Both the position numbers and the translations under genes were made by a program. The notes beneath the pieces were generated by a model. The model was not told the origin of the DNA. It saw nothing but the letters and a program-made list of their open reading frames with translations, and ran no database searches. DNA of 11,256 nucleotides, from NCBI GenBank assembly GCA_029265335.1, contig JAJUJN010000033.1, forward strand, positions 1 to 11,256, read 5' to 3'. This DNA is from Alcaligenaceae bacterium. Its GTDB lineage: Bacteria; Pseudomonadota; Gammaproteobacteria; Burkholderiales; Burkholderiaceae_B. Shown here in pieces: positions 5,386-11,256 of the stretch. Positions within the stretch are counted from its first letter, which is position 1. Each line of letters starts with the position of its first letter.

Positions 5386-6909
5386 TCAGCCAATGTTTGG
5401 CGGCGTGATCATTGTATACAGCCGTGCCTGAGCAGACGGCAAGGTGCGCAGGAGATCGTCGGCGACAAGCCCCGGCCCCACCAGTTGCGCCGCCAGCCCA
5501 TGCAACCACACGGCCGCACTGGACGCCTCGAAAGCGGGCGTTCCTCGAGCCACGAGGCCGGCGATCATGCCTGCCAGCACATCGCCGGTGCCCCCGGTTG
5601 CCAGGGTAGCGGGCGCATTGTGGTTGATGACGGTTCGCCCATCGGGTGCGGCAACCACCGTATCGGCGCCTTTCAGCACCACGACCGCGCCGCTGCGCTG
5701 TGCGGCGCGGCGAGCTCGCTCCAACTTGTTGTGTTGCATGTGACCGAAAATTCTTGAGAACTCCCCTTCGTGAGGCGTGAGCACGGTGCGCGGATGCAAG
5801 CAACGAAACAATGTGCCTGGGTCATCGGCAAAGCTGCTGAGGGCGTCGGCATCGAGCACGCAGGCGCGCTGGGTGGCCAAGGCAGCCATCACTCGCGAAC
5901 GCTGGAGGGGCCCTACTCCCAGGCCGGGTCCAAGCAAAATGGCATTACGCCGTTCATCGGTAAGGAGTTGTGCCCATTCGTCGACCGGCTCGGCTCGGCA
6001 CGGCGTGACCATGATGCTCTCAAGGGCGGTGGCATACACCGGCCATACCGTTGGCGATGCGGCCACAGTCACCAGCCCCGCGCCCAGCCGTTGGGCCGCT
6101 CTGGCGGCGAGACGAGCGGCGCCCGTCATGATGTCGCCACCCAGCACCAGCACATGACCGCGGTCGTACTTGTGGTCTGCCGCCCGCGGCTGTACCAGGC
6201 GCTGGTGCCAGAGATCAGGATGATTGGCTGCGGTGCACTGCCATGCCAGTTCGTTCCACACCGAGGGCGGCGTGCCAATGGGCGCAACCTCGAGCTCACC
6301 GCAGAACTCACGCCCGGGATACAGCAAATGCCCCGGCTTGCGCCGAAAGGAAGTGACGGTGCAGTGCGCGTGCAAAGCGTCACCCCGAACATTGCCCGTG
6401 CTGCCATCAACCCCACTGGGTACATCGATGGCGCACACGGTGGCGCCGCTGCGCCGAACCGCCGCCAGCATATCGAGTACCGGCGGAGCAAGATCGCGGG
6501 TGAGCCCGGCGCCAAAGATGGCATCGACCACCAGCGACACCTCACCCACGGCCGAGGCTTGCCAGGGTTCGACCTTGCCGCTCCATTGGCCAGCGGCCCA
6601 CGCGGCATCGCCTCTCAGCTGGTCGAGCTCGCCGAAGAGCATCACACGCACCGGCCATTGTTGCTCCGCCAGGAGGCGTGCCACCACAAATCCGTCGCCA
6701 CCATTGTTGCCGGGACCACACAGCACCAACACCGGCTGTGGGCGCCACCGCCGTTGAATGGCATTCGCCACTGCGGCCCCTGCCGCCGCCATGAGACGCT
6801 CGCCCGGCACGCCCGCTGCGATCGCAGCACGATCGGCCGCCGCCATTTCATGGGTAGTGAGCAAGGCATGACGTCGCCAGGCATCATTGAGCTCGATCGG
6901 TTCACTCAT
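5386..6909 (-). CDS. nnr: Bifunctional NAD(P)H-hydrate repair enzyme Nnr (epimerase plus ADP-dependent dehydratase)
   Basis: A 507-aa fusion protein that repairs hydrated NADH and NADPH. The N-terminal YjeF-N epimerase domain (about 15-225) shows GPGNNGGDG at 65-73, DAIFGAGL at 129-136 and DVPSGVDGSTG at 162-172; it interconverts the R and S hydrates. The C-terminal ribokinase-like dehydratase domain (about 240-500) shows KYDRGHVLVLGGD at 247-259, LTPHEGEF at 377-384 and NAPATLATGGTGDVLAG at 431-447, the nucleotide-binding and catalytic loop. It dehydrates the S form back to NAD(P)H using ADP. Length is normal for the fused form (E. coli about 515 aa). Its ATG overlaps the stop of the lytic transglycosylase gene as ATGA and there is no clear separate ribosome binding site, suggesting translational coupling. 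The 3' end probably carries the vanR promoter. The NAPATLATGG and KYDRGH forms differ from the enterobacterial ones. Confidence 0.95.
   Translation of the reverse strand: MSEPIELNDAWRRHALLTTHEMAAADRAAIAAGVPGERLMAAAGAAVANAIQRRWRPQPVLVLCGPGNNGGDGFVVARLLAEQQWPVRVMLFGELDQLRGDAAWAAGQWSGKVEPWQASAVGEVSLVVDAIFGAGLTRDLAPPVLDMLAAVRRSGATVCAIDVPSGVDGSTGNVRGDALHAHCTVTSFRRKPGHLLYPGREFCGELEVAPIGTPPSVWNELAWQCTAANHPDLWHQRLVQPRAADHKYDRGHVLVLGGDIMTGAARLAARAAQRLGAGLVTVAASPTVWPVYATALESIMVTPCRAEPVDEWAQLLTDERRNAILLGPGLGVGPLQRSRVMAALATQRACVLDADALSSFADDPGTLFRCLHPRTVLTPHEGEFSRIFGHMQHNKLERARRAAQRSGAVVVLKGADTVVAAPDGRTVINHNAPATLATGGTGDVLAGMIAGLVARGTPAFEASSAAVWLHGLAAQLVGPGLVADDLLRTLPSAQARLYTMITPPNIG
5411..5442 (-). promoter_or_regulatory. 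Predicted vanR promoter with a partial VanR operator
   Basis: On the minus strand, TTGCCG (5442-5437) and TATACA (5418-5413) are 18 bp apart. The plus-strand word ATTGTATACAG at 5411-5421 is identical to 4469-4479 in the vanA operator and includes the 8-bp palindrome TGTATACA. The left half of the longer palindrome is not conserved here. It lies inside the 3' end of nnr, about 135 bases before the vanR start. Autoregulation by VanR is inferred. Confidence 0.4.
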
Positions 6910-8204
6910 GGCTCGGCGCCCGGGTTGATGGTTGACAAGGCTCGCACGCGCTCCAGCGCCATCTGCCCCACTCGCACGCTGGCCGTGGGATCACCCTCCA
7001 GCGCGTTGGCCAGCGCCTCTTGCGTGCGCCCGCCCGGAATGCCATCGGCGGGCCCAGCATCGAAGCCGGCGGCGTTGAGCATACGTTGCAGCTCACGCAC
7101 TTCGTCACGACTCAAACCGGGATCTTCGGTAGGCCACGCCGTCTGCAGACCGGGCTTGCCGCTGAGTTCCTGGGCGAGCAGCGCTACTGCCAGCGCGTAG
7201 CGTGTGGATTGGTTGTACTGCAGCAAAGCATCGAAGTTGGCGGTGACCAGGAATATGGGGCCATATCGCCCGGCGGGTGCGAACAAACGAGCGCTGGCAT
7301 CTGCCGGCAGCTCCTCCCAGCCATGGCTGAGCGATTGCACACCCGCAGCGCGCCATTGAGCGAGCGAACGTGAGTTCTCACGCTGGAAAACCTCGCTGCG
7401 CGCATCCGCCGGCAGGCGCAAATGCTGGGCCTCCGGCAGCTCTACCTCGATGGCCGCTGGCAAGCCCAGCCGCCAGCGTGCTCCCCGCTGCCGCAGATGG
7501 TTTGCCGCCGATGCCATGGCGTCGGGCAGCGACTCGTAGAGATCCACCACACCGTCGCCATCGCCATCAACCGCTAGCTCATGAAACGACGTGGGAATGA
7601 ACTGCGTCATGCCAAAGGCGCCACTCCACGATCCCACAAAGCCATCGGGCTCCACCACGTTGTCGCGCAAAAGACGAATGGCGGCGAACACATTGCTGGC
7701 CCACAGGGGGCGAGTTTCGGTACAGGCCCTGGTCAGCCAGGCGTTGAGCACCGGCGTGCTTCCCATCTGCTGACCGTAGTTGGTTTCGATGCCGAAGATC
7801 GCCACGATGACTTCGCCATCCACTTGATGATCGCTGGCGATTCTTGCCAGGGCCGCAGCTTCATCACGCATCAGCGCACGGCCATCGGCTACCCGCTCGT
7901 CATCGACCACGCGGGCGATGTAATCCCACCATTCGATCCGCTGCTCGGGTTGGTTGCGCGCCGCCTGCACGGTGCTGGCGAGCAAGCTCGCCCCCTCGGT
8001 GTACTGATCGAAATCGGCTTGGCTCACGCCGTGTTGAGGGGCCTGCTGCCGCAATCGCGAAAGGCAGGAATCCAGGGCCGGGTCGGCTAGAGCAGGCTCA
8101 CCGGCGAGCAAGGCCGCACCACAAGCCAGGCCCGCCAGAGCGCGAGTTGGCACACCCTTGCGCTTTGCTCCAAGCCTGGCAACTTCAGCAAGCACTGATC
8201 TCAT
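6906..8204 (-). CDS. Lytic murein transglycosylase (MltB/SltB type) with peptidoglycan-binding domain
   Basis: A 432-aa exported murein hydrolase. Residues 1-40 look like a signal peptide: a basic start (RLGAKRKGVPTR), a hydrophobic core (ALAGLACGAALLAG) and cleavage after ALA at 38-40. No lipobox is visible at the cleavage site, so it is probably soluble in the periplasm. The lysozyme-like domain has the catalytic Glu140 in FGIETNYG, the conserved SGAFGMTQFIPTSF at 194-207, and an EF-hand-like DGDGDGVVDLYES at 213-225, as in the calcium-binding site of Slt35/MltB. A C-terminal peptidoglycan-binding domain covers about 364-401 (LSRDEVRELQRMLNAAGF). It cleaves glycan strands leaving 1,6-anhydro-muramyl ends. 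The start overlaps the lon stop as ATGA and has GGAG 7 nt upstream (8212-8215); its own stop overlaps the nnr start the same way. Confidence 0.93.
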   Translation of the reverse strand: MRSVLAEVARLGAKRKGVPTRALAGLACGAALLAGEPALADPALDSCLSRLRQQAPQHGVSQADFDQYTEGASLLASTVQAARNQPEQRIEWWDYIARVVDDERVADGRALMRDEAAALARIASDHQVDGEVIVAIFGIETNYGQQMGSTPVLNAWLTRACTETRPLWASNVFAAIRLLRDNVVEPDGFVGSWSGAFGMTQFIPTSFHELAVDGDGDGVVDLYESLPDAMASAANHLRQRGARWRLGLPAAIEVELPEAQHLRLPADARSEVFQRENSRSLAQWRAAGVQSLSHGWEELPADASARLFAPAGRYGPIFLVTANFDALLQYNQSTRYALAVALLAQELSGKPGLQTAWPTEDPGLSRDEVRELQRMLNAAGFDAGPADGIPGGRTQEALANALEGDPTASVRVGQMALERVRALSTINPGAEP

Positions 8205-10693
8205 GCGCTGGCTCCGCCACCCGATTGTGGTTCGCCGCCCGTCTGTGAATCGGCGCTCGACGAGCCTGCTGTGGGTTCGGTGGTCGCCGCCTGGCCGAGC
8301 CCTTCACGCAGCGCGTCATCCACGGTCTCGAGCCAGATGAACTCGAGCTGCTCACGCACATCTTCAGGAATGTCGTCGAAATCCCGCTTATTCCGAGCTG
8401 GCAGCATGACTCGGGTGAGGCCTGCACGAGCGGCGGCAACGACCTTCTCTTTGATGCCGCCCACAGGCAGAACCAGGCCGCGCAGGCTGATTTCGCCCGT
8501 CATGGCAGTATCGGGCCGCACCACACGTCCGGTGAGAATGGAGACCAGAGCCAGGTACATGGCCACGCCAGCACTGGGGCCATCCTTGGGCGTGGCGCCG
8601 GCAGGCACGTGCACATGCAGGTCGCTTTTATCGAGCTTCTCGGCATCGATTTCGAGCGTACTTGCGCGACTCTTGAGCAAGCTGAGCGCCGCCTGCACGC
8701 TTTCGCGCATGACATCGCCCAACTGACCCGTGAGTGTGAGCTTGCCTTTGCCGGGAGCCGCTGTGGCTTCGATGAAGAGGATATCGCCCCCGACGGGCGT
8801 CCAGGCCATACCCGTGGCCACGCCCGGCACGCTCACCCGCATCGCCACTTCATCTTCGAAGCGGGCTGCGCCCAGGATTTCGTGCAGATCGTCGGGAGTG
8901 ATGCGAACGGCGTTGGCTTCGCCTTCGGCCACGCGAACCGCGATCTTGCGCAGGGCTCGGCTCAGTTCGCGCTCGAGCTGTCGCACGCCGGCTTCACGCG
9001 TGTAGTGGCGAATGATCTGACGGATGGCCTCGTCGTCGATGCTGGCCTGCTCGGCAGTGAGCCCGTTGGTTTCGAGGGCGCGCGGCACCAGGTAACGGCG
9101 AGCGATCTCGAGCTTTTCGGCATCGGTGTAGCCGGTGAGCGGAATCACCTCCATGCGATCGCGCAGCGGACCGGGAATCTGGTCGAGCATATTGGCGGTG
9201 GCGATGAAAACCACGCGCGAAAGATCGTAGGGCACTGCCAGGTAGTTGTCGCGGAACGTATGGTTTTGCTCCGGATCGAGCACCTCGAGCATGGCGGCGG
9301 CAGGATCACCCTGAATGCCCGCACCCATTTTGTCGATCTCGTCGAGCATCATCACGCATTGCCGACTCCCGGCTTTGCGGATGCCCTGGATGATGTTGCC
9401 AGGCAAGGCGCCCAGATACGTGCGGCGATGACCGCGAATCTCGGCTTCGTCGTGTACCCCGCCAAGACTTACCCGAACAAACGGGCGTTGCATGGCGCGC
9501 GCGATCGACTGACCGAGCGAGGTTTTGCCCACGCCGGGTGGCCCGGCAAAACACAGAATGGGCGCTTTGCCTTCGGGCGCGAGCTTGCGCACGGCCAGAA
9601 ACTCCAGAATGCGTTCCTTGATGCGTTCCAACCCATGGTGGTCGGCTTCGAGCACGGCACGCGCTTCGGCGAGATCTACCGGAGCCTCTTCTTCCAGGGC
9701 CCAGGGCAGCTCGATCAGCCAATCGAGATAGGTGCGCACCATGCCGAACTCGGCCGAAGCCTCCGGCATACGCTCCAGGCGCCGCAATTCTTTGCGTGCG
9801 GCCTTATCCACTTCTTCTGGCATTTGCGCCTTGTCGATCGCCTCGGTGAGTTCGGCGATTTCGCGAGCTTTGCCCTCTTCTTCGCCTTCGCCCAGTTCGC
9901 GCTGGATGGTGGCCAGTTGCTCACGCAGCAACACTTCGCGCTGCCGATCATCGAGCGAAGCACGGGTTTGGCGGCTGATTTCTTGTGACAGACGCAGAAC
10001 TTCGATGCGTTGCGCCAGGTAGGAAGACAGCAGCTCGCTGCGACGGGCGAGATCGAGGGTTTCGAGCACATCCTGCTTCTCGTCGGGCGGCATGTCGGAG
10101 TAGGCGGCAATGAAATCCGCCAGGGCCGACGACGTGCCCATGCTGCGCACAGCCGAGAGCAGTTCGGGCGGAGATTGCGGCAGCAGCTGCAGCGCTTCGA
10201 GCGCCTGACCTTGCAGGTGGATCAAGCGGGCTTCGAGATCGGGAGATTCTGCGCCCGCGTCGTCGAGACGAACAACCTGCGCCTGGAGGAAGGGCCGCTC
10301 TTGAGTGTAACGACTCACCCGAAAGCGTTGCTCGCCCTGGCACACCAGGTGATGCTCACCATCGGGCGATGTGACATAGCGCAACACGTTGGCAACCGTG
10401 CCCATCCGATGGAGGTTCAGGGGCGAGAACTCTTCGTCGCTCGCATCGCTGCGCTGCATCACCAAGCCCAGCGGCACACCCTCACGGACCGCGTGCTGCG
10501 CGGCCGCAATGGCAGCCTCGTCTTTGAGCGTGATGGGCATGACGACGCCAGGAAAAAGCACGAACTGCCGCACGGGCACGATGGCGATCAAATCTGCCTC
10601 ATCTTGGGTGGAGGTGGGACCAGTGGTGGCGGCGCCGGTAGCGGTGGACGCCGAGGCACTGCTGGCGTGGTCGCGAAGATTGGTTTCGGTCAT
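8201..10693 (-). CDS. lon: ATP-dependent endopeptidase Lon (LonA)
   Basis: An 830-aa LonA-type protease, longer than E. coli Lon (784 aa). The N-terminal substrate-recognition domain starts at IVPVRQFVLFPGVVMP (about 37-54), with a long helical segment at about 215-320. The AAA+ module has Walker A GPPGVGKT at 384-391 and Walker B VMMLDEIDK at 447-455. The protease domain carries the Ser-Lys dyad: Ser707 in KDGPSAG and Lys750 in GGIKEK, 43 residues apart as in E. coli (S679/K722). It degrades misfolded and short-lived proteins in the cytoplasm. Extra length comes from an Ala/Ser/Thr-rich N-terminal segment (about 9-30) and a Ser/Gly/Gln-rich tail of some 30 residues. The start is ATG 10693, with AAGGAGG just upstream overlapping the hsp20 stop; a start at 10723 would lack this. 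It lies 10 bp after hsp20 and overlaps the transglycosylase gene. Confidence 0.97.
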   Translation of the reverse strand: MTETNLRDHASSASASTATGAATTGPTSTQDEADLIAIVPVRQFVLFPGVVMPITLKDEAAIAAAQHAVREGVPLGLVMQRSDASDEEFSPLNLHRMGTVANVLRYVTSPDGEHHLVCQGEQRFRVSRYTQERPFLQAQVVRLDDAGAESPDLEARLIHLQGQALEALQLLPQSPPELLSAVRSMGTSSALADFIAAYSDMPPDEKQDVLETLDLARRSELLSSYLAQRIEVLRLSQEISRQTRASLDDRQREVLLREQLATIQRELGEGEEEGKAREIAELTEAIDKAQMPEEVDKAARKELRRLERMPEASAEFGMVRTYLDWLIELPWALEEEAPVDLAEARAVLEADHHGLERIKERILEFLAVRKLAPEGKAPILCFAGPPGVGKTSLGQSIARAMQRPFVRVSLGGVHDEAEIRGHRRTYLGALPGNIIQGIRKAGSRQCVMMLDEIDKMGAGIQGDPAAAMLEVLDPEQNHTFRDNYLAVPYDLSRVVFIATANMLDQIPGPLRDRMEVIPLTGYTDAEKLEIARRYLVPRALETNGLTAEQASIDDEAIRQIIRHYTREAGVRQLERELSRALRKIAVRVAEGEANAVRITPDDLHEILGAARFEDEVAMRVSVPGVATGMAWTPVGGDILFIEATAAPGKGKLTLTGQLGDVMRESVQAALSLLKSRASTLEIDAEKLDKSDLHVHVPAGATPKDGPSAGVAMYLALVSILTGRVVRPDTAMTGEISLRGLVLPVGGIKEKVVAAARAGLTRVMLPARNKRDFDDIPEDVREQLEFIWLETVDDALREGLGQAATTEPTAGSSSADSQTGGEPQSGGGASA

Positions 10694-10696
10694 GTG

Positions 10697-10704
10697 TCCT
10701 CCTT
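10697..10704 (-). promoter_or_regulatory. Strong ribosome binding site of lon
   Basis: AAGGAGGA on the minus strand, ending 3 nt before ATG 10693 and sharing one base with the hsp20 stop codon. It decides the lon start over the upstream in-frame candidate at 10723. Confidence 0.8.
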
Positions 10705-11111
10705 CAGGCCTTGCGCAGCACAATCACCAGGCAGCCACTCTCGAGACGAGGTGGCTCGATTTCGAAGCGACCCGCGGGCAGCACCAGCCGGCGCTCGAAC
10801 CGTCCTTGCGGCAGTTCGAGTCGGTGAATCACGGCACCCTGCAACTCGGCACGCAAGCCGCGTTCGCCAGAAATCACCAGAACGCCGTCGTCGATGGTTA
10901 CCTGTATCTGTTGCGGATCGACACCCGGCAAGGCGGCGAGCACGCGTAGATCGTTGGCGGTTTCGAAAACATCGACAGGAGGTTCCCAGGCGGGTGCACG
11001 CCGTCGATCGGCTGCGCCCGGCTGAAACATTTGGCGCTGCAGTCGCTCGGCTCGCGCCACGGTATGCAGGGCATCGGCCCACATCCAAGCCCGGACATCG
11101 GGTCGCTTCAT
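10704..11111 (-). CDS. Small heat-shock protein, Hsp20/alpha-crystallin family
   Basis: A 135-aa small heat-shock protein. The alpha-crystallin domain runs from about residue 42 (WEPPVDVFETANDLRVLAAL) through PGVDPQQIQVTIDDGVLVISGER to ELPQGRFERRLVLPAGRFE. These are the usual beta-sandwich signatures, including the P-G-V and G-V-L-x-I-x-G-x-R elements. The N-terminal 35 residues (RAWMWADALHTVARAERLQRQMF) are amphipathic and aromatic, typical of the client-binding arm. The protein ends at SGCLVIVLRKA with no C-terminal extension, so the usual I-x-I/V oligomerisation motif is absent. As a holdase it would keep unfolding proteins soluble for refolding or for degradation by Lon, encoded 10 bp downstream. 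The start is ATG 11111, with GAGGAA 5 nt upstream (11117-11122); the 27 extra in-frame residues upstream are unlike the family. A sigma-32-type promoter precedes it. Confidence 0.93.
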   Translation of the reverse strand: MKRPDVRAWMWADALHTVARAERLQRQMFQPGAADRRRAPAWEPPVDVFETANDLRVLAALPGVDPQQIQVTIDDGVLVISGERGLRAELQGAVIHRLELPQGRFERRLVLPAGRFEIEPPRLESGCLVIVLRKA

Positions 11112-11195
11112 TTCAATTCCTCGCGGATGCGTTTTGGGTACTGTGCTGACTCGACACGCGCCAACCCGAAGGTTTTTCGGCGCGCACAACAAGTC

Positions 11196-11224
11196 AGATG
11201 AGGCAGCCAGTGAACAATATCAAG
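11196..11224 (-). promoter_or_regulatory. Predicted sigma-32 (RpoH) heat-shock promoter of hsp20-lon
   Basis: On the minus strand, CTTGATA (11224-11218, 6 of 7 to CTTGAAA) and CCTCATCT (11203-11196, 7 of 8 to CCCCATNT) are separated by 14 bp. This matches the known sigma-32 consensus and spacing. Transcription would start near 11189, giving a leader of about 78 nt before hsp20. The -35 box overlaps the stop codon of the apparent upstream gene. Confidence 0.8.
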
Positions 11225-11256
11225 GTTTGGCCTCGGCCAACGCCTCTTCGATTGCC
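11220..11256 (-). CDS. Possible C-terminal end of an upstream minus-strand gene
   Basis: The last 37 bases, read on the minus strand, give AIEEALAEAKP followed by TGA, a helix-forming, alanine- and glutamate-rich ending typical of a real protein C-terminus. The fragment is too short to identify. It would lie upstream of hsp20 on the same strand, ending about 108 bases before the hsp20 start. Confidence 0.4.
   Translation of the reverse strand, partial: AIEEALAEAKP

Noticed and set aside
5770..7200. Long open frame (476 codons) on the plus strand opposite nnr
   Set aside because: It is the antisense shadow of a clear Nnr gene in GC-rich DNA; the translation has no recognisable domain and an implausible composition.
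8609..9988. Long open frame (459 codons) on the plus strand opposite lon
   Set aside because: It lies entirely within the coding sequence of an unmistakable Lon protease; no ribosome binding site or family similarity is visible.
10010..11149. Open frame of 379 codons on the plus strand across lon and hsp20
   Set aside because: It crosses two well-supported minus-strand genes and reads as low-complexity Arg/Ala/His-rich shadow sequence.
1..11256. Defence system, mobile element, CRISPR array or biosynthetic cluster
   Set aside because: Every gene is a recognised housekeeping or catabolic family; no transposase, integrase, direct repeats, tRNA or spacer-repeat pattern was seen on either strand.

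Overview
The window is a GC-rich stretch of bacterial chromosome that reads as ordinary housekeeping plus catabolic DNA. A heptamer-type sigma-32 promoter, the VanAB oxygenase/reductase pair and the Hsp20-Lon pairing point to Pseudomonadota. The promoter resembles the gamma/beta form of the sigma-32 consensus, while the dehydratase half of Nnr carries a signature I associate more with Alphaproteobacteria, so the class stays open. I see no rRNA, tRNA, CRISPR array, insertion sequence, phage gene or attachment site.

Left part (1-2269). The 3' end of a luciferase-like flavin monooxygenase gene (+) converges on, and overlaps by 32 bp, a class I SAM-dependent methyltransferase gene (-). A DUF502 membrane protein gene (+) diverges from the methyltransferase. 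Its last codons contain a strong intrinsic terminator that works on the opposite strand.

Middle part (2227-5442, all -). This is a vanillate O-demethylase locus: vanR (GntR/FCD regulator), then vanA (Rieske oxygenase), then vanB (FMN/NAD/2Fe-2S reductase), ending at that terminator. VanB passes electrons from NAD(P)H to VanA, which demethylates vanillate to protocatechuate and formaldehyde. A 29-bp imperfect palindrome overlaps the predicted vanA promoter and is the best candidate VanR operator. An 11-nt piece of it recurs at a possible vanR promoter inside the 3' end of nnr.

Right part (5386-11224, all -). A protein and cell-envelope quality-control operon runs hsp20, lon, lytic transglycosylase, nnr. 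hsp20 and lon are 10 bp apart, and the next two junctions are ATGA overlaps. A good sigma-32-type promoter lies upstream of hsp20. The operon couples a holdase, an ATP-dependent protease, a murein hydrolase and a repair enzyme for damaged NAD(P)H, which is consistent with heat induction. At the far right, 36 bases look like the end of another minus-strand gene.

I found no convincing undescribed system. The points most worth checking are regulatory: the VanR operator pair, the heat-shock promoter driving four genes, and the structured leaders in front of vanR and hsp20.
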